From Actinotignum timonense (GTDB lineage: Bacteria; Actinomycetota; Actinomycetes; Actinomycetales; Actinomycetaceae), in the NCBI RefSeq assembly GCF_030216305.1, contig NZ_JASOKT010000002.1, positions 124,001 through 188,000 on the forward strand: a DNA stretch of 64,000 nucleotides, given 5' to 3'. The translations under genes were made by a program, and so were the position numbers. Shown here one piece after another: positions 54,701 to 63,565 of the stretch. Each line of letters starts with the position of its first letter. The stretch's first letter is position 1. The notes under the pieces are model-generated. The model did no database searches and had not been told where the DNA came from. It saw only the letters and a program-made list of their open reading frames with translations.

Positions 54701-55723
54701 ATGGCGGTTTCAGCTACCTCCACTCCTACCACGCCTGCGCAGCGGGTTGCCGGCATCGATTGCGGCACCAATTCCATCCGCCTCCTCATCGCCGACGTTC
54801 CCGGAAAAGACGGCAGTTCCCTGAGCGATATCACCCGCCAGATGGAAATTGTGTACCTGGGCCAGGGCGTGGATGCCACCGGGCACTTCGCCCCCGAAGC
54901 TCTTGAGCGTACCCTCAACCAGGTTGATATATACGCGCGCCTGTGCCGGGAAGCGGGAGTGACCTCGATTCGTTTCGCTGCCACCTCCGCCACCCGCGAT
55001 GCCTCCAACCGGGCGGACTTCCTCGATGGGGTAGTGGCCCGGATCGGGGTGCGCCCCCAGGTGCTCACCGGCACCCAAGAAGCCCAGACCTCTTTCTCCG
55101 GCGCAATTTCGGCGCTGAGCTCACCGGCCTCCCCGGTACTCCTCATTGACCTGGGCGGTGGCTCCACCGAACTCGTGCTCGGGCGCGCGGACGGCAGCGT
55201 GATCGCCAGCCACTCCATGGATATTGGCTCGGTGCGGATGCGCGAACGCCACCTGCGCCACGATCCACCCACCCCGGCGGAGCTAGAAAGCGCCCGCGCC
55301 GATATCCGCGCGGCCTTGGACGAAGCAGAAAAGCACGTTCCCCTCGGGCAAGCCGAAGAGGTGGTCGGGGTGGCCGGTACCGTCACCTCGGTAACCGCCA
55401 CCTGGCTCGGGCTCGATACCTACGATTCGGCGGCCGTGCACGGCACCGCGATGCCGCTCGCCGATATTGAGAAGGTTACCGACTGGTTTATCCACGCCAC
55501 CCTGGAAGAACGCGCCGCGCTCGGCTTTATGCACCCGGGGCGTGCCCCCGTGATCGGAGCCGGGGCGCTGGTCTGGCAAGAAGTGGTGCGCCGCATCGCC
55601 CAGCGCCGCGCCGCCGCGGGTCGCCCGCTCGCCACCATCACCACCTCGGAACACGACATCCTTGACGGCCTGGCCCTCTGGGCCGCTCGCGAACCCCAGC
55701 CTCCCGCCCGGCCCGCCGTTTAG
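54701..55723 (+). CDS. ppx: Exopolyphosphatase / guanosine pentaphosphatase family
   Basis: Hydrolyses terminal phosphates of polyphosphate or (p)ppGpp. The actin-like ATPase fold shows GIDCGTNSIRLLIAD near residue 18, RFAATSATRDASN near 90, and LIDLGGGSTELVLG near 150. The 340-residue length fits the short actinobacterial Ppx. ATG follows GAAAGGA. A PPK2 kinase at 61263 suggests active polyphosphate turnover. Its stop overlaps that of nhaA by 4 bp, convergent. Confidence 0.92.
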   Translation: MAVSATSTPTTPAQRVAGIDCGTNSIRLLIADVPGKDGSSLSDITRQMEIVYLGQGVDATGHFAPEALERTLNQVDIYARLCREAGVTSIRFAATSATRDASNRADFLDGVVARIGVRPQVLTGTQEAQTSFSGAISALSSPASPVLLIDLGGGSTELVLGRADGSVIASHSMDIGSVRMRERHLRHDPPTPAELESARADIRAALDEAEKHVPLGQAEEVVGVAGTVTSVTATWLGLDTYDSAAVHGTAMPLADIEKVTDWFIHATLEERAALGFMHPGRAPVIGAGALVWQEVVRRIAQRRAAAGRPLATITTSEHDILDGLALWAAREPQPPARPAV

Positions 55724-57084
55724 GCGGCCGAGTCCGCGCTGCCGCGGGCGGCGTCGTCGTGCAAGGTACCGGAAGCGCGGTGATGCCGCACCCGTATCCG
55801 GGTAGCGAGCGCCCCGAGAATCACAGAAAGTAACGTGCCGAGGAGTACGCCCACGCGCGCGTGGGCTTCGTGCGGGTCGGTGGGCGCGAAGGAGAGCTGC
55901 GCGATAAGCAGCGAGACCGTGAAGCCGATTCCGGCCAGGATCGACATGGGGAAAATATCGCCCAGGTGCAGGCCCTCGCCCAATTTGAGGCGGAAGACTT
56001 TCACGAAAAGCCAGGTGCCGCAGAAAATTCCGATGCATTTGCCCAGCGGGAGGCCCAGGTAGATGCCGATAGCGACCGGGTCGGCGAGCAGCGCGGTGAT
56101 CCCGCCGGCCTCGGTAATATTCACGCCCGCGGCGAAGAACGCGAAAATCGGCAGCGCAATCCCGGCCGACCAGAAAATCAGCCGTTCGCTATAGCGTTCC
56201 GTGAGCGGGGTGTCGTCCGCGTCGGTGGTGGAGGTGGGGATCATGAAACCGAGGACCACCGCGGAAATCGTGGCGTGCACGCCGGCGCGGAAGAAGCAGT
56301 ACCAGCACACCAGCGCCAGCGGCCACAGCAGCCACCAGCGGTTCCAACCTTTCCAGCACAGTAGGCCGAAAAGCGCCGCCACCAGCAAGCCGCCGCCCAG
56401 GAAGAGGAAATTGACGCCGTCGGAGAAGAAAATCGCGATGACGATAATTCCGCCCAGATCGTCGGCCACCGCGAGCGTCATGAGGAAAATACCGGCGGCT
56501 TTTGGCAGCCCTTTACCCACCAGCGCCAGCACCCCGAGCGCGAAAGCAATATCGGTGGCCACCGGAATGGCCCAGCCATCATAAATATGTGCGCCGGAAA
56601 TCGCCTGGGTGGCGCAATACACCCCGATGGGGCCGAGCATGCCGGTGAGCGCGGCCAGCACCGGCAGGGCGGCTTTGCGCGGGTCGTTGAGGGAGCCGAT
56701 GGTGAATTCCTGTTTGAGTTCCATGCCCACCACGAAGAAGAAAAGCGCGAGCACGAAATCCGCGGCCCAGTGCGCTAAATCGAGGTGGAGCCCTAAGCTC
56801 TCCGGCCCGATTTTTGTGGCGGCCAGCGCGAAATAGGTATCGCGGCCCGGGGAATTTGCCCAGATGAGCGCCACGAGCGCGGAAATCACCAGCACCAGCC
56901 CGGCAAAAGATTCATTGCGCAGCGCCTGGCTGTAACGCGTGACCGGTGCGGCGAGTTTCCCCACCCGGCGCAGCCCGGTGCGGAGCTTGCGCTGCCCGGT
57001 TTGCGCGGTGGTTTCCGGAGTTTCGGCGCTTTCGGCGGTGGCGGATTCGTGCGCGGTGGTGTCGCGGTTCTCGCGCTGTGTCAT
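55720..57084 (-). CDS. nhaA: Na+/H+ antiporter NhaA
   Basis: Exchanges cytoplasmic Na+ for external protons, for salt and pH tolerance. The 454-residue protein has about 12 helices and the hallmark Asp residues in ATDIAFALGVL near 175 and AVADDLGGIIVIA near 205, with FFVVGMELKQEF near 117. The first 40 residues are Thr/Ala/Glu-rich and non-conserved, and the tail (HDDAARGSADSAA) carries a motif copy. The tail-to-tail overlap with ppx leaves no room for a terminator. Confidence 0.95.
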   Translation of the reverse strand: MTQRENRDTTAHESATAESAETPETTAQTGQRKLRTGLRRVGKLAAPVTRYSQALRNESFAGLVLVISALVALIWANSPGRDTYFALAATKIGPESLGLHLDLAHWAADFVLALFFFVVGMELKQEFTIGSLNDPRKAALPVLAALTGMLGPIGVYCATQAISGAHIYDGWAIPVATDIAFALGVLALVGKGLPKAAGIFLMTLAVADDLGGIIVIAIFFSDGVNFLFLGGGLLVAALFGLLCWKGWNRWWLLWPLALVCWYCFFRAGVHATISAVVLGFMIPTSTTDADDTPLTERYSERLIFWSAGIALPIFAFFAAGVNITEAGGITALLADPVAIGIYLGLPLGKCIGIFCGTWLFVKVFRLKLGEGLHLGDIFPMSILAGIGFTVSLLIAQLSFAPTDPHEAHARVGVLLGTLLSVILGALATRIRVRHHRASGTLHDDAARGSADSAA

Positions 57085-57265
57085 TCCCTCTCGATTCTGT
57101 CTGCCCAGGTTTTGGTGGTACGACGGCGCAGCTACCGGCGGGCGGCCCTCGACGCAGGTAAAGCCGGTGAAGCGACGCGCTTAGGATCCCTCCTACTCTA
57201 CAGGGTGGCGCAACAAGGTAGTATTCTAGGGATGTTCATACGCGCCCGTTGGGCTCGCATGTTCA

Positions 57266-57339
57266 GCCCCCGTAGCCCAATTGGCAGAGGCACCCGACTT
57301 AAAATCGGTTCAGTGTCGGTTCGAGTCCGTCCGGGGGTA
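57266..57339 (+). tRNA. tRNA with anticodon UAA (Leu by codon), unusual class I form
   Basis: A 74-nt cloverleaf: acceptor GCCCCCG/CGGGGGT, D arm GCCC...AGGC, anticodon loop CTTAAAA, variable loop of only 5 nt, T loop TTCGAGT, discriminator A, no encoded CCA. Anticodon UAA reads UUA, a leucine codon, but bacterial tRNA-Leu normally has a long variable arm. Two stem mismatches exist (C27-U43 and U50-U64) and the first acceptor pair is G-U. Confidence 0.75.
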
Positions 57340-57525
57340 CTGATGGAGGAAACCGAGAAGTCTTTCAGGAAAAATTCAGGCAGGGGCTTGAGAATAACCC
57401 TGGAGACGATATTGGACGAGTTATAACCAAGTTTGTACATGACCTGGATGCTAACCGGACGATGGTCGCGTCTGACAGTAGGCGGGCCGCCTATCCGGCG
57501 GTCCACCACAATACAGGAGGGTATT

Positions 57526-58488
57526 TTGTCGAATCCCGTGATGAGTAACAACCCGTATTTCCGCAAGGGTGCTGCCACACCGAACCAGCAGTTCCGCGGT
57601 GGCAATATTGCAACGGAACCGCGCCAGGGTTACCAGGCCGGCCCGGGTGTTTATGAACAGCCGAGCGGTTACGGTACGGAGCAGCCCGGCTGGTACAACC
57701 AGTACGGCTTCGATCAGCAGGGCTCTGGCCAGGCGTATCCGCAGCAGGGCTATGACCAGTACGCGGGCGGCTCCGGCCAGCCCGGTACTTTCGGGGCTCC
57801 GGCAACTGCCACCATGACCTACGACGATGCCATGGTGAAAACCGCGATTCTGCTGGCGGTCTCCATTGTTGCCGGCGCGGCTACCATGCTCTTCGTGCCG
57901 CTGGATTCGGCGATGATGCTCGCGATTCCGGCTTCCCTCATCGCTTTCGCGGTGGGCATGTTCGGGGCCTGGCGCCCGATGGTCGGCCCGGGTATTTCCA
58001 TTGCTTACTCCCTGTTCCAGGGTGTGGCCCTCGGTGCGATCACCAATGCTTTTGACACTCTCTACCCGGGGGTGGCCTTCCAGGCCATTCTGGGTACCGC
58101 GATTGTGGTGGGTGTGGCGGTATTCCTCCACATGTCCGGGAAGGTCCGCACCACGGCCAAGGGCCGGCGGGTGGTCCTCACCATTATGATCGCCTACATT
58201 ATCTTCGGCTTCGTCAATCTCATCCTGATGCTGACCGGCGTGACCAACTCGCTGCGCAATATTACGGTGGGTGGCTTCCACCTGGGGATCATCCTCGGGC
58301 TGGTCATGATCGCGGTGGCCGGCTACGTGCTCATCTCCGATCTGGAAACCGCCAAGCTCGCGGTGGAACGCCACGCCCCGAAGGAATTCGCGTGGACGGC
58401 AGCCTTCGGCATCGTCATGACGGTGCTATGGATCTACCTCGAAGTGCTGCGCATCGTGGCCTACCTGGCCGCCTCCTCGCGGAACTAA
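57526..58488 (+). CDS. Bax inhibitor-1/YccA-like membrane protein
   Basis: A 320-residue protein with a hydrophilic Tyr/Gln/Gly-rich N-terminus (about 1-95, with YPQQGYDQYAGG) and seven hydrophobic segments (about 105-320). The overall plan and the acidic Asp pairs in the last helices match the bacterial Bax1-I/YccA family, whose function may involve Ca2+ or membrane-protease control. A TTG start is proposed because AGGAGG lies exactly five bases upstream; the ATG at 57541 is 20 bases away. The end GCGGAACTAA is echoed twice downstream. Confidence 0.78.
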   Translation: MSNPVMSNNPYFRKGAATPNQQFRGGNIATEPRQGYQAGPGVYEQPSGYGTEQPGWYNQYGFDQQGSGQAYPQQGYDQYAGGSGQPGTFGAPATATMTYDDAMVKTAILLAVSIVAGAATMLFVPLDSAMMLAIPASLIAFAVGMFGAWRPMVGPGISIAYSLFQGVALGAITNAFDTLYPGVAFQAILGTAIVVGVAVFLHMSGKVRTTAKGRRVVLTIMIAYIIFGFVNLILMLTGVTNSLRNITVGGFHLGIILGLVMIAVAGYVLISDLETAKLAVERHAPKEFAWTAAFGIVMTVLWIYLEVLRIVAYLAASSRN

Positions 58489-58573
58489 GAGAATCGCGGA
58501 ACTAGCCAGTACCGCGGGCAGGATTAGCCCCGGGGAACTGGCAGTACTGCGGAACTAAGGCTGATAGCGATAA

Positions 58574-58611
58574 CGAAGGCCGGGACGGATGTTTCTCCGT
58601 CCCGGCCTTCG
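58574..58611. terminator. Bidirectional terminator
   Basis: A perfect 16-bp stem (CGAAGGCCGGGACGGA / TCCGTCCCGGCCTTCG) with a 6-nt loop between convergent genes. Confidence 0.93.
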
Positions 58612-58696
58612 TGGTTCCGTGTGGCGTTATTCGGGGGATGGCCCGACCCGGTAGCGCTATGGCCCGGTGCTAGCCGAGCCGCCGGCCGCGGGGCTG

Positions 58697-59338
58697 CTAG
58701 CCGAGCGGGCCCGCGCCCGGGAGCGGGCAGGCGATCCCGGTGCGCGCATGGCACTGGTAGCCGTTGGGCACCTTATGGAGATACCCCTGGTGTTCTTCTT
58801 CGGCCAGGTAGAAAGGCCCGGCGGCCAGCGCCGGCACCACCTCCGTCACAATAGCGCCGCGCCCGGCCTGGCGAAGCACATCTTCATAGCCGGCAATCAT
58901 GGCCCGGGCGGTGCGCTCCTGGGTGTCCGTCGTCGTAAAAATAGCGCTGCGATACTGGGTGCCCACGTCGTTTCCCTGCCGGTTCAGCGAGGTGGGGTCA
59001 TGGGACTCGAAGAAAAGCTGGAGCAACTTTTCCAGCGGAAGCTCGCGCGGATCAAATACCACCCGCACCGTTTCCGCGTGCCCGGTGCGACCCGTGCACA
59101 CCTCCGCGTAGGTGGGATTCGGTGTGGTGCCGCCCATATAGCCAACCGCGGTGCTCAGCGCGCCCGCCTCCCAGGCCAGCTTTTCCGCGCCCCAAAAACA
59201 CCCGGAAGCCAGGTAGATGAGCTCCTCGCCCGGGCCGGGTTCGGCAAGGACGGGCGTGCCCAGAACAACATGCGGCGCCGGATTCGGATTAATCGGGTCG
59301 GGCCGGCCCGGCAGTGCGGGGGTAGCAGATAGATTCAC
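58697..59338 (-). CDS. msrA: Peptide-methionine (S)-S-oxide reductase
   Basis: Repairs oxidised methionine in proteins. The catalytic motif GCFWGAEK is near residue 46, followed by GYMGGTTPNPTYAEVCTG and the conserved HDPTSLNRQGNDVGTQYRS near 113. The 213 residues include a Pro-rich N-terminus of 35 and a C-terminal segment with Cys (YQCHARTGIACPL) that could supply the resolving thiol. Read with greA on the same strand, 45 bp apart. Confidence 0.95.
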   Translation of the reverse strand: MNLSATPALPGRPDPINPNPAPHVVLGTPVLAEPGPGEELIYLASGCFWGAEKLAWEAGALSTAVGYMGGTTPNPTYAEVCTGRTGHAETVRVVFDPRELPLEKLLQLFFESHDPTSLNRQGNDVGTQYRSAIFTTTDTQERTARAMIAGYEDVLRQAGRGAIVTEVVPALAAGPFYLAEEEHQGYLHKVPNGYQCHARTGIACPLPGAGPLG

Positions 59339-59383
59339 GATCAGCTCCTTAGCTCTCTGGTCGCGCCCTAGCGTTCTGGCCTT

Positions 59384-59869
59384 CTAGCCTTCGTAGGGCT
59401 TGATATCGAGAATTTCGACCTTGACGGGGCGGCCCAGGCGGTTCTTGAAGGTGGTTTTCTCCCCCTTCTTCAGGCCCAGGATCGCCTGCCCGAGCGGCGC
59501 GCTCTCCGGATACACTTCCATTCCCACAATATCCGCGGCTTCGCGCGAACCGAGGAGGAAGGTTTCTTCCATCCCGCCAATCGTGGCCGTCACAACCGTG
59601 CCGGAAGCCACCTCATCACCCGAGGGTGGCTCGGATACGTGGGCGTTTTCCAGCAGCGCGGTCAGCTCCACGATCCGCCCCTCCAGCTTCGACTGCTCTT
59701 CGCGAGCCGCCTGGTAGCCGCCGTTCTCACGCAGGTCGCCCTCCGAGCGCGCCGCTTCGATCTTCTTGGCGATCTCCGCGCGCTGCACGGTAATCATGTC
59801 ATTGAGTTCGGCCTTGAGGTGCTCGTACGTTTCGGGGGAGAGCCAAGCCCCCTTGGTGTTTTCAGACAT
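59384..59869 (-). CDS. greA: Transcription elongation factor GreA
   Basis: Stimulates RNA cleavage by backtracked RNA polymerase. The N-terminal coiled coil carries the acidic tip and GGYQAAREEQSKLEGRI near residue 52; the C-terminal FKBP-like domain spans about 85-160 and ends VEILDIKPYEG. Length 161 is normal. AGAGAAG precedes the ATG. The stop is followed by two near copies of its last bases (GAACGCTAG, GAGAGCTAA) before msrA. Confidence 0.96.
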   Translation of the reverse strand: MSENTKGAWLSPETYEHLKAELNDMITVQRAEIAKKIEAARSEGDLRENGGYQAAREEQSKLEGRIVELTALLENAHVSEPPSGDEVASGTVVTATIGGMEETFLLGSREAADIVGMEVYPESAPLGQAILGLKKGEKTTFKNRLGRPVKVEILDIKPYEG

Positions 59870-60318
59870 CTCTTCTCTTTCTCGTCACGGCGGGCGGGTG
59901 CTCCGCGCACCTGCCCGGTTGGTCATTCTGTTATGAGCCCGCGCTCGCGCGGCGCAGCTCGGCACGCCTTCGTGCGGCGATGCGGTTGCGGGGGCCCGAG
60001 CGCTGGGCGCGGGTGGGACGCCCCACTCGGATAAAAAAATTCATGCCCTGACAGGCATGTTTCTCCGGCTAAGCATACCAGCCTTCCGGGCGATGCAACA
60101 TGACCCTGGATTTTCTGCTGGCGGGGGCCGCGTTCCACTCCGCTACCACCGCGGGGCAGCGCGCGGGCCTCCTTGGTAGAGTAGCGCGGTGAATCGGGCT
60201 GGTGCCGCCGCGCCGCGAAAACGCGGCCGCGAGCCCGCATCGATTGCCAGAAAGCCCGCGCGATAAGCGCCAGCGCCAGCACCAGCTGCGGAAGAGCACC
60301 AGCTGCGGAAGGAGAAGG
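59870..60318. other. 449-bp region between divergent greA and mca
   Basis: It should contain both promoters. Seen here are a short basic open frame (listed separately) and a small hairpin CATGCC/GGCATG near 60042-60059. In many actinobacteria a small membrane gene (DUF4307) sits between mca and greA; I find no such gene here. Confidence 0.4.
59931..60044 (-). CDS. Possible 37-residue Arg-rich peptide
   Basis: A 38-codon minus-strand frame starts MNFFIRVGRPTRAQRS and continues with a high share of Arg. It is read towards greA, 61 bp before its start. No good ribosome site is visible and GC-rich DNA often gives Arg-rich frames, so this is tentative. Confidence 0.2.
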   Translation of the reverse strand: MNFFIRVGRPTRAQRSGPRNRIAARRRAELRRASAGS

Positions 60319-61224
60319 ATGATGGACGAACGCCGCCTCCTCTGCGTCCACGCCCACCCGGATGACGAATCATCGAAAGGCGCGGCAACCATGGCGAAAT
60401 ACGCCCGCCTCGGCCGGGTACGGGTGGTCACCTGCACGGGCGGCGAACGCGGGGATATCCTCAATCCTTTATTCGACGACGCAGCTCTGGCCGGGCGCAC
60501 CATGGCGCAGCTACGCCGGGAAGAAATGGCTGCCGCTGCCCGCATCATCGGCATTGAGCACGTTTTCCTCGGCTTTGTGGATTCCGGGCTGCCCGAGGGC
60601 TACCCGGATGCGGAGCTCCCCGCCGATAGTTTCGCCCGGGCCGCGGACGCGGATGTGCACCGCGCCCTCGTGGCGCAGATCCGCGAGTTCCGCCCCCAGG
60701 TGGTGACCACCTATGACGAAAACGGTGGCTACCCGCATCCCGACCACCTGCGCACCCATACCGCCACCCTCGCGGCGGTGCGGCTGGCGGGGGAGCCGTG
60801 CTGGCCGGAGCTGGGCGAGCCCTGGCAGGTTTCCAAGCTGTATTACGACGCCAATCTTTCTTTCACCCGGCTCACCACCTTGCACGAAGCAATTCTTGCG
60901 GCCGGCCGCACCAGCCCTTTTACCGAGTGGCTGAAAGAGGCCGCGCAATTCCCGCGCCCGCGGCATGCCGCAAGCACGCGGGTCGGCGTCGTCGCATATT
61001 TCCCGCAGCGCGACGCGGCCATGCGCGCGCACGCCTCCCAAATTGACCCGAACGGGCTGTTCTTCGCGGCGCCGCGGGACCTGGAGGCGCAGGTGTGGCC
61101 GCATGAGGACTTCTACCTGGCGGCTTCCACCGTGGGCCCGGCGCCCGCGGAGGGGGAGACGGATCTGTTCGCGCGGGTGCCCGGGCTGGAGAGCGAAGAG
61201 CAAGCGGCGGCGCGGTACCGTTAA
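60319..61224 (+). CDS. mca: Mycothiol S-conjugate amidase
   Basis: Cleaves mycothiol conjugates of toxins to a mercapturic acid and GlcN-Ins, a detoxification route specific to actinobacteria. The zinc site is AHPDDESSKGAA near residue 11 with the later HPDH (GGYPHPDHLRTH near 138). The 301-residue length and TGGERGDILNP near 40 fit Mca; MshB, the deacetylase of mycothiol synthesis, is the close alternative. GGAGAAGG precedes ATG codons at 60319 and 60322. Strong evidence that the organism uses mycothiol. Confidence 0.88.
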   Translation: MMDERRLLCVHAHPDDESSKGAATMAKYARLGRVRVVTCTGGERGDILNPLFDDAALAGRTMAQLRREEMAAAARIIGIEHVFLGFVDSGLPEGYPDAELPADSFARAADADVHRALVAQIREFRPQVVTTYDENGGYPHPDHLRTHTATLAAVRLAGEPCWPELGEPWQVSKLYYDANLSFTRLTTLHEAILAAGRTSPFTEWLKEAAQFPRPRHAASTRVGVVAYFPQRDAAMRAHASQIDPNGLFFAAPRDLEAQVWPHEDFYLAASTVGPAPAEGETDLFARVPGLESEEQAAARYR

Positions 61225-61262
61225 CCACCCCGCGCAACCAGGCCTGAGCCCGCAACCGCTAT

Positions 61263-62297
61263 TTACTGCCCGTTCCCGACCCGCTCCCCGGCATCCTTGC
61301 GGGAATCCCGGGTGATAAGCATTTCTACGCCATTCCGATAATCTTCGGATTCGGCGGCAACTTCCTCCGCTTCCTTGCGCAGTTCCTCCGCGGAGAGCTG
61401 CGCGGTGTGCCGCGGCATGGTGGCGAGCACCTGCTCGGCCTGGGCGCGCGGATCCCAACAGACCTCAGGCCAGCGCGGGGCCAGCCGGGCGAGCGCCTGG
61501 GCAAGGAGCTCGGTCACCGCGAGGCGCGCGAACCATTTGCGATCCGCCGGCACCGCATACCACGGCGCGTACTCCGTGGAAGTGCGCTCGAACATAGCCT
61601 GGTAGGCATCCATATAGGCAGGCCACTGGGCACGCGCCTCCACATCGGAGGGCGAATACTTCCAGTGCTTATCGCGGCGCGCCAGCCGGCGCAGCAGCCG
61701 CAGCCCCTGCTCCTCGTAGCCGATAAGCAGGGCGACCTTGACGAGCGTATAGCCCGCATCCACCAGCTCCCGCTCGAATTCATTGATTTTTTCGTAGCGC
61801 GCTTCAATTTCCGCGGGCGTGGCGAGCTCATCAACCTTCCCGACCAGCACATCCTCATAATGCGAGCGGTCAAAAACCCCGATCATGCCGGCCGGCGGTA
61901 GCGCGCGCCGGATCCGCCACAGAAAATCGTGGGAGAGTTCCTCCGCGGTGGGCACCCCGAAAGAGCGCAGATGTACGCCCTGCGGATCGACCATGCCGAG
62001 CACGTGCCGGCAAATCCCGCCCTTCCCGGCCGTATCCATGCCCTGCACTACGAGCAGCACCCGCCGCTCGCCTCCCTGACGCGCTTCAGCATAGAGACGT
62101 TCTTGCAGCTCAGCCAGCAGCTTCCCGCGCTCTTTCATGGCGGCTTTCCCGGCCTTTTTATCCCCGTGCCAGCCCGGCGTGGAACCGGTATCAACCGACG
62201 CTATCTGAAAACCCTCCCGAACTCGCAGCGCAATCCCGGGCGCCGTGCTCCAGGTGCCGGCGTGCTCGCGCGCCTCCGGGTTCTTCTTTTTACTCAT
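61263..62297 (-). CDS. Polyphosphate kinase 2 family protein
   Basis: PPK2 enzymes phosphorylate nucleoside mono- or diphosphates from polyphosphate. Walker A is VVQGMDTAGKGG near residue 82; the lid and catalytic region includes FDRSHYEDVLV near 142 and the basic RRDKHWKYSPSD near 207. The 344 residues suit the single-domain PPK2 class. With ppx at 54701 it points to polyphosphate use. Class and nucleotide preference cannot be assigned from sequence alone. Confidence 0.88.
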   Translation of the reverse strand: MSKKKNPEAREHAGTWSTAPGIALRVREGFQIASVDTGSTPGWHGDKKAGKAAMKERGKLLAELQERLYAEARQGGERRVLLVVQGMDTAGKGGICRHVLGMVDPQGVHLRSFGVPTAEELSHDFLWRIRRALPPAGMIGVFDRSHYEDVLVGKVDELATPAEIEARYEKINEFERELVDAGYTLVKVALLIGYEEQGLRLLRRLARRDKHWKYSPSDVEARAQWPAYMDAYQAMFERTSTEYAPWYAVPADRKWFARLAVTELLAQALARLAPRWPEVCWDPRAQAEQVLATMPRHTAQLSAEELRKEAEEVAAESEDYRNGVEMLITRDSRKDAGERVGNGQ

Positions 62298-62472
62298 CCG
62301 TGCTCCTGTGCGTTGTTGTTTCGTGTGGTGCTGGGTACCAGTCTAAAGGAGGGGTACGACGCCGCCGCGGCCCTCCGGGCCGCGGGATCGGCCAAGCGGG
62401 CTCGCTAGGCACGCAGGTTGAGGAGCGCTCAGCGCGTTGAGCTCTGAGCTGACCGTGTGCGGCGCGCGCTCA

Positions 62473-63282
62473 CTAGGCGACGGCGAAGAGAGTGAGCCAG
62501 ACCGCCACCGCATGGCAGGCGTAGCCGGCGACTGTTCCCGAATGGAAGAATTCGTGGAATCCCCAGGTGCGCGGCCAGGGATTGGGCCAGCGGAAAGCGT
62601 AGGCGAGCGCGCCTACCGTGTAGCAGATGCCGCCGGCAATAATGAGCCAAACGATGCCCGGGCCACCGGCCTCCCACATATCCGGGAGGAACCAGATGGC
62701 CACCCAGCCGAGAGCAATATAGAGGGGAACATACAGCCAGCGCGGGGCGGCCGGCCAGAAATTGGAGAGCGCGATCCCGCCGAACGCCCCGCCCCACACA
62801 ATGGCGAGCACTAGGGCGGCGGTACTGCCCGGCAGCAGGGCGAGGGAGAGCGGAGTGTAGGTTCCAGCAATGAGCAGGAAAATATTCGAGTGATCCAGGC
62901 GGCGCAGAATCGCGTGGACTTTCGGCCCCCAGGATCCCAGGTGATACACCGCGGAATGCCCGAAGAGCACCACGGCGCTCAGCCCGAACACAATGACTCC
63001 GATGGTGAGTGCGGCGGTGGGTGCAAAAACAATCTGGACGATCATATTCGCCAGCGCGAGCGGGGCAATAATGGCGTGCTGCCAGCCGCGCAATACTGGC
63101 TTCGGTAGCGCCGATGCGGGCAGGCGCCGCCGGGCGCTGCGTGCGCTGGACCGCGCTACCGCGGGCTGTGCCGCCCCGGCCTTCGATGCGCCGGTTTTCT
63201 TCTCACCACGAGTCGCACCGCGAGGCGCGGGGGAATCACTACCGCGGTGGCGTTCGCTAGTGGCGTGACAAAGACGGGTCAT
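62473..63282 (-). CDS. Hemolysin III / PAQR-family membrane protein
   Basis: A 269-residue protein with a hydrophilic Ala/Arg-rich N-terminus of about 60 residues and seven hydrophobic segments. The PAQR pattern is visible: SAVYHLGSWGPK near residue 115, LDHSNIFLLIAGTYTP near 135 and the C-terminal HEFFHSGTVAGYACH near 245, whose His residues bind metal in the family. The start at 63282 has GGGGAG five bases upstream; an in-frame ATG lies 40 codons earlier. True haemolysin activity is unproven. Divergent from uppS, a common arrangement. Confidence 0.88.
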   Translation of the reverse strand: MTRLCHATSERHRGSDSPAPRGATRGEKKTGASKAGAAQPAVARSSARSARRRLPASALPKPVLRGWQHAIIAPLALANMIVQIVFAPTAALTIGVIVFGLSAVVLFGHSAVYHLGSWGPKVHAILRRLDHSNIFLLIAGTYTPLSLALLPGSTAALVLAIVWGGAFGGIALSNFWPAAPRWLYVPLYIALGWVAIWFLPDMWEAGGPGIVWLIIAGGICYTVGALAYAFRWPNPWPRTWGFHEFFHSGTVAGYACHAVAVWLTLFAVA

Positions 63283-63565
63283 GGTGCTCCCCACGTAATC
63301 GGTGTATGCCTCCGGGGTGTCCGCAGGCCGGCACAACGCGGCGGTGGGTGAAGCGGGACGTGTGGCTCCGGTTCCCCACACCGGTCTGAGCCGCTGGCGC
63401 AAGTGTACGCTGCTTGCCTGAGTATTTTCCGGGTATCTTTTCCTGTTCGCTCAGGATGGGCGGGCTACAGTTAAACGGTTAGGCAGCTAGTCGTGGCGCG
63501 TGATCGGCGCGGCTCGGGCCGGCGCGGCTTAGGTTGCCCTGGCTAGAACGAGGGAGGGAGACAGC

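Noticed and set aside
60202..60318. N-terminal extension of mca from an upstream ATG
   Set aside because: The 39 extra residues are Arg/Pro-rich and unlike the family; a good ribosome site stands directly before 60319.
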